50,841 nucleotides of DNA from CADCTM01 sp049671305 (lineage in GTDB: Bacteria > Cyanobacteriota > Cyanobacteriia > Cyanobacteriales > Coleofasciculaceae), in contig JBATUR010000121.1 of the NCBI GenBank assembly GCA_049671305.1, positions 1-50,841 of the forward strand, read 5' to 3'. The first letter of the stretch is position 1; each line of letters begins with the position of its first letter. Position numbers and translations under genes: made by a program. The notes below the pieces were generated by a model, which did no database searches, was not told the DNA's origin, and saw nothing but the letters and a program-made list of their open reading frames with translations. Below are positions 43,270-50,841 of the stretch, one piece after another.

Positions 43270-43830
43270 ATGAAAAAAGTATTCTTTCTGTTGGGTGAAC
43301 TAGACGACGACGATATTGATTGGATGATTTCGACTGGGCGTCGTGAAGAAATTGTCGCTGGTACAGTTTTGATTCAAGAAGGTGAGGCAATTGACACGCT
43401 GCACATCCTCCTAGAGGGAACTCTGGCTGTTTCTGTTGCCGCCTTAGAAGGCAAAACCATCGCTCGTTTAACTAGCGGTGCTGTCGTCGGCGAAATGTCC
43501 TTTGCCGATGCCAGACCCCCTTCAGCCACCGTGCAGGCGGTTGAAAACTCTCTAGTTTTATCAATTCCTCGTCATCAACTCGTCGAAAAGCTCAAAAAAG
43601 ACGAAGGATTTGCCTCGCGATTTTATCGTGCGATCGCAATTTTCCTTTCCACACGACTACGGGGTACAGTCAGATATCTCGGTTATGCCAAAGGTCAACT
43701 CTTGAACGAAGATTCTGGTTCCGATGATCTCTCTCCTGAAATGCTCGATAATATGCCTCTAGCCAAAGCCAGATTTGACTGGCTACTCAGACGTTTGAGA
43801 AGTAGTGATTATGCCTCACTTCCCGAATAA
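43270..43830 (+). CDS. Cyclic nucleotide-binding domain protein without DNA-binding domain
   Basis: The product is 186 residues from ATG 43270; GTG 43210 would add 20. The domain (about 10-125) has LIQEGEAIDTLHILLEGTL, the phosphate-binding-type segment VVGEMSFADARPPSATVQA (Gly-Glu-x-Ser) and VLSIPRHQLVEKL. Crp-type proteins have a similar core but end in a helix-turn-helix; here only a helical tail (ISTRLRGTVRYLG-like) and an acidic C-terminus follow. It may act as a cAMP/cGMP sensor with a partner. The Arg needed for cyclic-nucleotide phosphate binding appears to be present (ARPPSAT). Confidence 0.85.
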   Translation: MKKVFFLLGELDDDDIDWMISTGRREEIVAGTVLIQEGEAIDTLHILLEGTLAVSVAALEGKTIARLTSGAVVGEMSFADARPPSATVQAVENSLVLSIPRHQLVEKLKKDEGFASRFYRAIAIFLSTRLRGTVRYLGYAKGQLLNEDSGSDDLSPEMLDNMPLAKARFDWLLRRLRSSDYASLPE

Positions 43831-43845
43831 TCCCTTAAATTCGAG

Positions 43846-43995
43846 GTGAACAAGACTTTTCGACGGGCAATTGCTGACTTTTTCTTCCAGGGTAATACAG
43901 ATAAAATTGGCGGTATTGGTTTAGGTGCTTTTATGAAAAAATTATGCAACCGTTCCAACTTTAATCTTGTGTACCAATTAGAACTGTGCAGTTAG
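43846..43995 (+). CDS. Possible 49-residue ORF or gene remnant
   Basis: In the 363-bp gap 43831-44193 a GTG frame preceded by GAG encodes 49 residues (MNKTFRRAIADFFFQG ... VYQLELCS). It starts 16 bp after the cyclic-nucleotide gene stop and could be translated with it. The composition is plausible (GGIGLGAFMKKLCN), but I recognise nothing. The rest of the gap holds only the terminator at 44115-44142. Confidence 0.25.
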   Translation: MNKTFRRAIADFFFQGNTDKIGGIGLGAFMKKLCNRSNFNLVYQLELCS

Positions 43996-44114
43996 ACTCA
44001 AAACTAGGCTATATGCACAGTTCTCTAGAAATGTCAAACATAAATATTGCGAAACTTTTGAGCGATTACTGCCACGATTAGCAGGCAACACCTCAAAATT
44101 TAGCTGACAAAATA

Positions 44115-44142
44115 ACTGCCTCTAAGTCATAAAAGAGGCAGT
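44115..44142 (-). terminator. Terminator of the Psb35-like gene
   Basis: ACTGCCTCT (44115-44123) and AGAGGCAGT (44134-44142) form a 9-bp stem; on the minus strand it is followed by TATTTTG. It lies about 50 bp past the small gene's stop. Confidence 0.65.
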
Positions 44143-44193
44143 AAAAAATCCAATTTATTATTTTTCGTCCAAATTCCCCTATTTTAACCGCTC

Positions 44194-44397
44194 CTAAAGT
44201 CCAGGCTTCTCTTCCTTTTCAACCTTTGGCACAACATCAGGACGCTCTTTAGCTTCCCAACCAACAGGACGCTTCGAGTTGTACCAGGCAATAGAGCCAA
44301 TGCTTACTGCGGCGATGAAGCCCACAACATAAACCAAGGTAAAAGATACAGGAAAATGAGGTGCAGCTTCAACACCAATGTCCATCAACAAATTCAT
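44194..44397 (-). CDS. Small single-pass membrane protein, Psb35-like
   Basis: The 67-residue protein has one transmembrane helix (about 17-38, VSFTLVYVVGFIAAVSIGSIAW) followed by YNSKRPVGWEAKERPDVVPKVEKEE, a charged cytosolic tail. Size and the NSKRPxGWE motif fit the cyanobacterial Psb35 (Ssl2148) family, which stabilises the CP47 assembly module with small CAB-like proteins, but I recall this only moderately well. It lies 98 bp after the penicillin-binding protein gene on the same strand and has its own terminator. Confidence 0.75.
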   Translation of the reverse strand: MNLLMDIGVEAAPHFPVSFTLVYVVGFIAAVSIGSIAWYNSKRPVGWEAKERPDVVPKVEKEEKPGL

Positions 44398-44495
44398 AAT
44401 TTTCTAAACTCCATATCCTATTTTGGTTATCCTACCAGAGCCCAGACTAGCGTCTATCACCCCTGAGTTTGATTTACCTGCCTGCCTGACTTATT

Positions 44496-47093
44496 TTAAG
44501 GTGCCGCTGGTGCAGGAGGTTCTGGAGGAGGTGCTGCTGGTGGAGCAAACTCAGAATCTTTACGAGAAGCTGGTGGAGCCGGAGGTTCGGCAGCCGGGGC
44601 TTCATACCTTGGTGCTGCTACAGGAGGCGGAGCCGGAGGTGCGGCAGCAGGTTCAGGTTGATAGTCCTGCCTACGTGAAGAACGTGGGGGTTCCGAATAA
44701 GCCGGTTCCGAGCGTCGGGGTTCTGAATAAGCCGGCTCCGAATAAGCGGGTTCCGAGTAACGCCGTTCCGAACGTCGGGGTTCTGAGTATTGAGGAGCCT
44801 CCTCCACAGGTTCCCGGCGACGGTAAGAGCGCTCAGGTTCAGGTGCCACATAACTTTCTTCACTACGCCGGCTTCGATAAGAACGGTCAGTATACGCTGG
44901 CTCGGCGGGAGCTGGCTCAGGCTCATAGTACCTCTGACGGGGACTTTCATAAGCCTCCTCACTGCGACTGCTTCTAGAGCTTCTTTCCTGGCGAGGAGGC
45001 GCTTTATCCACAATCTTTTTCGGTTTAATTGGCTTGGGTTTAATCGAGCCTTTACGGTTTTCTAGATCATCGGGTAGCTCTGGAAACTTCTCAACTTTTA
45101 AATCTTTGACAATATTGACCATAAACTGCCGCCAGGTATCAGCGGCTGTACCACTGGCGCCATTTGTTGGCTTGTTATTATCATTGCCGAGCCAGACACC
45201 CGCTACCATTTGGGGAATATAGCCCACAAACCACAAGTCGCGTGCCTCGTCAGAAGTTCCCGTTTTGCCAGCAACAGGACGCCCCAATTGAGCCGCCCGA
45301 CCGGTACCATTTGTAACAACGCTACGCAGCATCCAAGTCATAATTGAGCTACTGCCTGGATCGAGGACGCGATCGCTTTTCGGTTTTGCTTCATAAATTA
45401 CATTACCCCGGCGATCTCGAATGCGACGAATTCCATAAGCTTTACTATGAACACCATCCGCCGCCAAAGTTCCATAAGCACTAGTCAGCTCTAGCAAATT
45501 CACCTCAGATGAGCCTAATGCCAAAGAATAAGTAGGATTGAGCTTTGACTCTATGCCCATTTTTTTGGCTACATCCACCACCGTATCCCAACCAACATCC
45601 ATGATCGTTTTCACGGCAACGGTGTTTAAGGAAGCAGTTAGGGCTTCTTTAAGATTGACCCAGCCTCGATAATTATCTTTGTAGTTCTTCGGTGTGTAGC
45701 CATCTACAGTAAAAGGAGCATCTAGATAACCACGGTTTGGCGAAATTCCCGTAGCAATGGCAGTGCTGTAAACAAAGGTTTTAAAGGTAGATCCTGGCTG
45801 ACGTTGCGCCTGAGTAACGCGGTTAAACTGTTGATTATAAAAATCTTTGCCACCAACCATTGCCCCAATTTGACCAGTACGAGGATCGATCGCAACTAGT
45901 GCCGCTTGTTCAAATCCTTCATACTTACCATCTTGCTCGACGACATTTTTGACAGCTTTTTCGGCAGAAGCTTGCCAATCCAAGTTTAAAGTGGTTTCAA
46001 CGGTTAAACCCTTTTCTGCCAGTACGGATTTTGGGACATATTTTGGCAGCTCTTGTTGGATATATTCGGTAAAGTAGTTGGCTTGGCGATCGAGGCGTTT
46101 GGGATTACTACGCTTGGTGACGATTGGTGATGCGATCGCTTGTTTTGCCTGCTCTGGCGTAATTACACCATTATCCTGCATCCGTAACAACACCACATCA
46201 CGGCGCTCTTTGGCAGCTTTGGCATTGACAAACGGCGAATAGTTACTTGGTGCCGCCGGTAGTCCCGCCAACATTGCCATTTCTGGTAGAGTCAGGTCTT
46301 TAACTGGCTTACTAAAATAAACCCAAGCTGCATCAGCAACACCATAAGCACCTGATCCTAAATAAACCAGATTTAGGTAACGTTCCAAAATTCGTTCTTT
46401 ATCGATATTTTGCTCAATTTTTTGCGCCATCCGCATTTCTTTGAGCTTGCGTTGAACACTACGCTCTTGATCAAAGTAGACAATTCTGGTCAACTGTTGA
46501 GTGATTGTACTACCTCCTTCCACCAAATCTCTTGCTAGGAGGTTGGATAGGAAAGCGCGGACAATGCCTTGATAGTCTACGCCATGATGTTCTTGAAAGC
46601 GCCGATCTTCGGTTGCTAGATAGGCTTGAATCAAGGTTTTGGGAACTTCACTATACTTGACTGTATCGTGAGTTGCAGGACCGATTTGCTGGATAATTGA
46701 GCCATCAGCCGCTGTAATAGTTAGAGTATCTTTGCGGACAAAGGTCAAAACATCCTTAGTTGACGCGGGAATGCTTCTTTCTAACTGATACCAGCCGTAA
46801 GCAAAAGCGATCGCACCACTACCAACACCCAATCCTATCCAAAACCGATAGGTATGATGAAGCGGTTTTGGACCCGTAAACGGTTTAATAGCAGCACGAG
46901 AAACCGACTTCAACCCCTTGAGAGTCTTAGTTGCCCCCTTTTTACATCGTGCCAACAACTGGCGCGATTTTGGCTGTTTTTGCTGATCTTGTTGAACATC
47001 GCCATTATCAGGCAATTCCGGTTGAGATGAAGTTTCCACCACATCCAACTGGTTCGATAAATTTTCCTTATGCTCCGGGATAAACTTTGACAC
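44496..47093 (-). CDS. Class A penicillin-binding protein (PBP1A type)
   Basis: The 865-residue protein has an 80-residue cytoplasmic N-terminus and one transmembrane segment (about 84-102). The GT51 glycosyltransferase domain has catalytic Glu162 (LATEDRRFQEHHG) and GGSTITQQLTR (193-203). The transpeptidase domain has Ser435-x-x-Lys438 (PGSTFKTF), SxN at 488-490 (SLN) and KTGTS at 610-614. It polymerises and cross-links peptidoglycan. The C-terminal ~180 residues are a disordered tail of YSEP, RRSE and Pro/Ala repeats, unusual in length. The ATG at 47093 is used. It is on the same strand as the Psb35-like gene. Confidence 0.95.
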   Translation of the reverse strand: MSKFIPEHKENLSNQLDVVETSSQPELPDNGDVQQDQQKQPKSRQLLARCKKGATKTLKGLKSVSRAAIKPFTGPKPLHHTYRFWIGLGVGSGAIAFAYGWYQLERSIPASTKDVLTFVRKDTLTITAADGSIIQQIGPATHDTVKYSEVPKTLIQAYLATEDRRFQEHHGVDYQGIVRAFLSNLLARDLVEGGSTITQQLTRIVYFDQERSVQRKLKEMRMAQKIEQNIDKERILERYLNLVYLGSGAYGVADAAWVYFSKPVKDLTLPEMAMLAGLPAAPSNYSPFVNAKAAKERRDVVLLRMQDNGVITPEQAKQAIASPIVTKRSNPKRLDRQANYFTEYIQQELPKYVPKSVLAEKGLTVETTLNLDWQASAEKAVKNVVEQDGKYEGFEQAALVAIDPRTGQIGAMVGGKDFYNQQFNRVTQAQRQPGSTFKTFVYSTAIATGISPNRGYLDAPFTVDGYTPKNYKDNYRGWVNLKEALTASLNTVAVKTIMDVGWDTVVDVAKKMGIESKLNPTYSLALGSSEVNLLELTSAYGTLAADGVHSKAYGIRRIRDRRGNVIYEAKPKSDRVLDPGSSSIMTWMLRSVVTNGTGRAAQLGRPVAGKTGTSDEARDLWFVGYIPQMVAGVWLGNDNNKPTNGASGTAADTWRQFMVNIVKDLKVEKFPELPDDLENRKGSIKPKPIKPKKIVDKAPPRQERSSRSSRSEEAYESPRQRYYEPEPAPAEPAYTDRSYRSRRSEESYVAPEPERSYRRREPVEEAPQYSEPRRSERRYSEPAYSEPAYSEPRRSEPAYSEPPRSSRRQDYQPEPAAAPPAPPPVAAPRYEAPAAEPPAPPASRKDSEFAPPAAPPPEPPAPAAP

Positions 47094-47629
47094 TTTAACT
47101 CCTCAGTTACACCGCAAGCCACCACACTTCTTGCTTATTTTAGGGCTTGAGATCGGAAATCTACACTTTTGTACGATTTTCTTATTTTTGGTGATGCCAA
47201 AACTACTCATAACAGCCTTCACGCGAAGCTGAAGTCTCTCTAGAAATAAATCATTTTAATTTTTTGATGCCTCCCAACAAATCTGAATACTGATTGTTAT
47301 TGTCTCTTGGCATTTACACTAAGTCAATTTACCAATTTTTCACTTTTAGAGCCAGTTTTAGCTGAATCTTGTCTAAATTTTGTGAGTAGATTGCTAATTC
47401 CAACTCATCAGTCATTCTGTAAAGCTTTACACTGTTCGCTCAACCCTCCTTTTATGATGATCACCAGCTTACCTGCTCAGAGTCTGTTTGCCTTCTTTCA
47501 ACTATTAACCCGTGGATTTTGCCATAATATTGTTTTAATATTACCGACTGCACAAAACTTAATCACAGTATCTAAAATAACTAAAAATCAATTTGATGCT
47601 TCAGCAATTATTTTTGAAAATTTAGCACA
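47094..47629. other. Intergenic region between PBP and SemiSWEET genes
   Basis: These 536 bp between divergent genes contain an open frame (47307-47633) that begins with TTG and runs 4 bp into the SemiSWEET start. I do not believe it: the composition is uneven and it resembles no family. No clear terminator, RNA or repeat is visible. Confidence 0.45.
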
Positions 47630-47890
47630 ATGACTACAGAATTTATTGACTTTTTGGGCTTAGTCGCTGGCACACTGACCACAATCGCTTTTTTGCCTCA
47701 GTTATATAAAACTTGGAAAACCAAATCAGCTCAAGACGTTTCATTAGTCATGATGATTACCTTCTGTATCGGTGTTTTCCTCTGGTTAATTTATGGACTG
47801 GCAATTCATGCCATGCCTGTCGCTGTGGCAAACGCGGTTACCTTAATTTTGGCGTTATTAATATTACTTCTTAAAATTAGATATAAGTGA
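47630..47890 (+). CDS. SemiSWEET sugar transporter
   Basis: The 86-residue protein has three transmembrane helices and the PQ motif at Pro23-Gln24 (AFLPQLYKTWKTKSAQDVS). This is the half-SWEET unit that dimerises to form a passive sugar channel. The family is usually 85-95 residues, so it is full length. SLVMMITFCIGVFLWLIYG is the conserved second helix region. Its sugar is unknown, though bacterial relatives carry sucrose or glucose. Confidence 0.93.
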   Translation: MTTEFIDFLGLVAGTLTTIAFLPQLYKTWKTKSAQDVSLVMMITFCIGVFLWLIYGLAIHAMPVAVANAVTLILALLILLLKIRYK

Positions 47891-48008
47891 GCAATTTCTT
47901 GGTTTAAGTTAGAGAAAAGCGCCACAAAACCTGCCTAAATTCCCTAATTAGCCCAACTAATCCCTGATTCTTTTCTAAATTTCCCAAACCTTTATCAACA
48001 CGACGCCT

Positions 48009-49658
48009 GTGACTTCCGCTGTATTTGCATCTGAACGACTTTTATTTACTCCCCTCACCCCCAATGCTGATGCCATTAAAACAATTTTTGCTTTCCCAAA
48101 TCAATACAGCGTTGGCATCACTAGTTTAGGCTATCAGGTGGTTTGGGCAACTCTGTCCTCGCGCCCTGACCTTCAGGTAAGTCGCTTGTTTACCGACTGC
48201 CATGAGCCGTTACCTCAACAAGCAGAATTACTAGGATATTCTCTATCATGGGAATTAGATTATGTCAATATTTTAAATCTTTTAGAATTCCTAGAAATTC
48301 CTCTTAGAGCAACCCAACGTACAGATAATCACCCCCTCGTTTTTGGTGGCGGACCCGTGCTGACGGCAAATCCAGAGCCATTTGCTGCCTTTTTTGATGT
48401 CATCTTACTAGGAGATGGGGAAAATCTGTTAGGTGATTTTATTGATGCCTACCAACAAGTCCGCACCGCCGAAAGAACAGTGCAACTGCGGCATTTAGCA
48501 CAAATACCAGGAATTTATGTTCCCAGTTTGTATGAAGTAAGCTATCAGGAACCAACCGGAAAAATTCAAAAAATCCAGCCAATTGATGCCCAAATTCCGG
48601 CTGTAATAACCAAGCAAACTTATCGAGGCAATACTTTATCTGCTTCCACGGTAGTGACCGAAAAAGCAGCTTGGGAAAATATTTATATGGTGGAAGTTGT
48701 ACGCAGTTGCCCAGAAATGTGTCGCTTCTGTTTAGCAAGTTATCTAACGCTACCTTTTCGGACACCAAGTGCCACAGATTCTTTAATTCCAGCAATTGAA
48801 AAAGGGCTAACTGTAACCAACCGTATCGGCTTATTAGGAGCATCTGTTACCCAGCATCCAGAATTTGAAGTCTTACTAGATTATCTCAATCAGCCTAAGT
48901 ATGAAAATGTGCGATTAAGTATTGCTTCGGTGCGGACAAATACCGTAACGCAAAAATTAGCAGAAATCTTAAGCAAGCGAGATACTCGTTCTATTACAAT
49001 TGCCGTCGAAAGTGGTTCAGAAAAACTACGAAATATTGTTAACAAAAAGTTGACGACAGAGGAGATTATTCAAGCAGCCATAAATGCCAAAGCTGGTGGT
49101 TTAAGTAGTTTAAAACTTTATGGAATGGTCGGTATTCCCGGTGAAGAGATGTCAGACGTTGAACAAACGGTTGCGATGATGAAGCAAATCAAAAAAGCTG
49201 TTCCGGGCTTACGTTTGACCTTGGGTTGTAGTACTTTTGTTCCCAAAGCTCATACACCATTTCAATGGTTTGGCGTCAATAAACAAGCAGAAAAACGCTT
49301 ACAATTTTTGCAAAAAAACTTACGTCCACAAGGCATGGAGTTTCGCCCAGAAAGCTATAATTGGTCGGTAATTCAGGCGTTAATTTCTAGAGGTGATCGT
49401 CGTTTAGCGCCACTTTTGGAATTAACACGACATTATGGAGATTCTTTGGGTAGTTTTCGTCGCGCTTTTAAAGAGTTGCGAGGGCAATTACCAGAACTAG
49501 ATTTTTATGTTTATACTAATTGGTCAACTGAGCAAGTTTTACCTTGGAGTCACTTGCAAGGACCACTACCAGAAGCTACATTAATTAAGCATTTAGAGAG
49601 CGCTACTAGCCAATTTAAGCAGCCAAATCAGGAATTAGAATTATCTGCTAGAAACTGA
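48009..49658 (+). CDS. B12-binding-domain radical SAM protein
   Basis: The product is 549 residues. The first ~190 residues form a cobalamin-binding-like Rossmann domain (IFAFPNQYSVGITSLGYQVVWATL ... VFGGGPVLTANPEPFAAFFDVILLGDGE in parts). The radical SAM cluster is CPEMCRFC (Cys234, Cys238, Cys241). RSITIAVESGSEKLR and GLSSLKLYGMVGIPGE are the following core strands; the last ~120 residues are a C-terminal extension. Start is GTG 48009. The reaction is unknown; related proteins include methyltransferases and the YgiQ/TIGR03960-like group. It is convergent with the last gene. Confidence 0.9.
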   Translation: MTSAVFASERLLFTPLTPNADAIKTIFAFPNQYSVGITSLGYQVVWATLSSRPDLQVSRLFTDCHEPLPQQAELLGYSLSWELDYVNILNLLEFLEIPLRATQRTDNHPLVFGGGPVLTANPEPFAAFFDVILLGDGENLLGDFIDAYQQVRTAERTVQLRHLAQIPGIYVPSLYEVSYQEPTGKIQKIQPIDAQIPAVITKQTYRGNTLSASTVVTEKAAWENIYMVEVVRSCPEMCRFCLASYLTLPFRTPSATDSLIPAIEKGLTVTNRIGLLGASVTQHPEFEVLLDYLNQPKYENVRLSIASVRTNTVTQKLAEILSKRDTRSITIAVESGSEKLRNIVNKKLTTEEIIQAAINAKAGGLSSLKLYGMVGIPGEEMSDVEQTVAMMKQIKKAVPGLRLTLGCSTFVPKAHTPFQWFGVNKQAEKRLQFLQKNLRPQGMEFRPESYNWSVIQALISRGDRRLAPLLELTRHYGDSLGSFRRAFKELRGQLPELDFYVYTNWSTEQVLPWSHLQGPLPEATLIKHLESATSQFKQPNQELELSARN

Positions 49659-49665
49659 AAAATAC

Positions 49666-49703
49666 TTATTGCTCTCAACAAATTTTTATGCTGAGAGCAA
49701 TAA
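49666..49703. terminator. Bidirectional hairpin between convergent genes
   Basis: TTATTGCTCTCA (49666-49677) and TGAGAGCAATAA (49692-49703) form a perfect 12-bp stem with a 14-base loop. It lies 7 bp after the radical SAM stop and 14 bp before the stop of the opposite gene, and should terminate both. Confidence 0.75.
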
Positions 49704-49717
49704 ACTACTAAACTAAA

Positions 49718-50841
49718 TTAGTATTGGTGAGAGCGGGGTGTAGAGGGAAAGAAGAAATTCCCACGCTCATTAAACTGATTTTTTTCTTGTTTTTCACTAT
49801 ACAATTGAGTTTCTTCTGGCTCAATTTGAAATCGCAGTTGCTCCTTAGAAAAAGCTTTTTCCATTTCTGAAGAATAGGGACGCAACATAGATTGTTGTCC
49901 AAAGTTAATTCGGGAAAAAATTTCCTCAAATAAAACTTTGTTCCAAAGTTCTGTCATCTCCCATTTAACTTTAACTCCTGTCATTACCATCACACATAAG
50001 TCTACCAATTCATGTTCAACGGGAGCCATACTATCTTCTAGTAAACATAGCCAAAGATAGCCTTGAAACATTTGTAAATCACGAATGCAAGAATGTTTAA
50101 TTCCTGGGTCATCTAAACCACCTCGTCGGCTACGATGATTTGGTAGTAATTGTGTCAGTCGGTAATAAGATGCCTCAGCAATTTCTAAAGCTTGGGGAAG
50201 CATTTGCTCTACTAAAAGAAAAGCCGAACTATCCAACTGATGTCGTGACGCTGCGGCACAAACTCTTTGCCAAGGAAGTGCAACGTGTTCTTCAACAAAG
50301 CGAAAATAAGGTTTAATTAATACCTGTTCAGTTGCTGTTAGCCTGTCCGGCATTAACTTGTTACTAAAATTTAGCAACGTTGTAATAAAACCTAAAGTTC
50401 GCCAATCTTTAGAAGCGATATGTTGCCCTTGAAAGGCAATTAATAAAGGTTCGATATCTTTGGCAACTTGTGTAATAGCTGGCATTCCCCAAGTACCTAG
50501 AGAAGCTTCTTTGGAATTCACTGCTGCCATTAAACTGGATGTTGATTGTGAGCTGGTATATGCAGAAGATTTTTGATAAATTTCAATCAGTTTTTTGTAA
50601 ACTGCAAAGGCATAAGGAGCCAGTAATTTGGCATCACTAAAATCAACGACTTTCGGAACATAGGCATATAAACAGTTGGTTTCTATGGCTGCCATTTGGC
50701 ATTTTATTTCAATCAAACGTTGATTTAATTTAGTTGCCGTTGCAGCACGACCTTCTGGGGAAGCAGCGTATGATAAGGCATAAGCGACAGATGCTTGATC
50801 TGCTTCTGATGCCAGCACAGATAAATCTGGTGTGTAACGCT
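49718..50841 (-). CDS. Hypothetical protein, 5' end outside the window
   Basis: The frame stays open to the window edge (codons R-Y-T-P-D-L-S precede the GTG at 50818), so the start lies beyond it. The visible ~373 residues are mainly alpha-helical, with no transmembrane segments and no catalytic motif I know. Conserved-looking stretches include AYALSYAASPEGRAATATKL, GTWGMPAITQVAKDIEPLL and GGLDDPGIKHSCIRDLQMFQ. The C-terminal ~35 residues are polar and low complexity. Such helical proteins are known in cyanobacteria only as hypothetical. Function is unknown. Confidence 0.75.
   Translation of the reverse strand, partial: RYTPDLSVLASEADQASVAYALSYAASPEGRAATATKLNQRLIEIKCQMAAIETNCLYAYVPKVVDFSDAKLLAPYAFAVYKKLIEIYQKSSAYTSSQSTSSLMAAVNSKEASLGTWGMPAITQVAKDIEPLLIAFQGQHIASKDWRTLGFITTLLNFSNKLMPDRLTATEQVLIKPYFRFVEEHVALPWQRVCAAASRHQLDSSAFLLVEQMLPQALEIAEASYYRLTQLLPNHRSRRGGLDDPGIKHSCIRDLQMFQGYLWLCLLEDSMAPVEHELVDLCVMVMTGVKVKWEMTELWNKVLFEEIFSRINFGQQSMLRPYSSEMEKAFSKEQLRFQIEPEETQLYSEKQEKNQFNERGNFFFPSTPRSHQY

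Noticed and set aside
44423..44977. Plus-strand frame of 184 codons opposite the PBP tail
   Set aside because: It mirrors the low-complexity tail of the penicillin-binding protein, whose domains are certain, and has no support of its own.
47307..47633. Plus-strand frame of 108 codons before the SemiSWEET gene
   Set aside because: It begins with TTG, has no ribosome binding site, overlaps the next start by 4 bp and resembles no family.
1..50841. Search for CRISPR arrays, insertion sequences, prophage genes and a replication origin
   Set aside because: No evenly spaced repeats with unique spacers, no transposase or integrase and no dnaA-box cluster were seen by eye. HIP1 palindromes are dispersed, not arrayed.

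Overview
The window is chromosomal DNA of a cyanobacterium. Three things show this. It carries psbH and psbN in their usual head-to-head arrangement. It carries cyanobacterial marker families: a CPP1-like protein, a plastoquinone-type UbiD, and a probable photosystem II assembly factor (Psb35-like). The palindrome GCGATCGC (HIP1) recurs roughly thirty times by eye, inside and between genes, for example at 9178, 10587, 15969, 24952, 31379, 36051 and 46132. Base composition is moderately AT-rich. I cannot name the genus. I see no complete insertion sequence, prophage or CRISPR array, so most of the window looks like core chromosome with some lineage-specific genes.

Layout. 1-6.3 kb: the 3' part of a TPR-CHAT protease-like gene, an alanine/proline-rich membrane-anchored protein, a DUF4058 gene, a small membrane protein and ubiD. 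6.4-10.5 kb: a NYN nuclease with two LOTUS-like modules, then an exbB-exbD pair facing a divergent TonB-like protein. 10.5-15 kb: the phosphate transport operon pstS-pstC-pstA-pstB, with a four-copy Pho-box-like array upstream of pstS and a hairpin between pstS and pstC. 15-20 kb: an SDR protein, 4-hydroxyphenylpyruvate dioxygenase, a HAD hydrolase, a CPP1-like protein and an OmpR-type response regulator. 20-31 kb: tatA, psbH/psbN, a GH38 alpha-mannosidase, membrane proteins, a secreted amidase, and pyrE followed by a lone sugar ABC permease. At 30.1 kb there is a tRNA gene with a long variable arm but a CAU anticodon. 31-37.5 kb: a CNNM/CorC-type transporter, queC, a Gfo/Idh/MocA oxidoreductase, an SGNH hydrolase, tRNA-Tyr, tRNA-Thr and a nucleotidyltransferase. 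37.5-42 kb: an ergothioneine locus egtC-egtB-(DUF1360)-egtD. 42-50.8 kb: a TspO-like protein, a cyclic-nucleotide-binding protein, a Psb35-like protein, a class A penicillin-binding protein, a SemiSWEET transporter, a B12-binding radical SAM protein and the 3' part of an unrecognised gene.

Genes that work together: pstSCAB (high-affinity phosphate uptake, probably under PhoB/SphR-type control); exbB/exbD with the TonB-like protein (a proton-driven periplasmic energy coupler with an unusual C-terminal half); egtC/egtB/egtD (histidine to trimethylhistidine, sulfoxide formation, removal of the glutamyl group); ubiD and hppD (both needed for prenylquinone and tocopherol synthesis, though not adjacent).

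The observations I would look at first are the class II CAU tRNA (30099-30179), the TonB-like protein whose C-terminus is a duplicated non-canonical domain, and the NYN-LOTUS protein. Several start codons differ from the longest possible reading frame; the reason is given in each entry.
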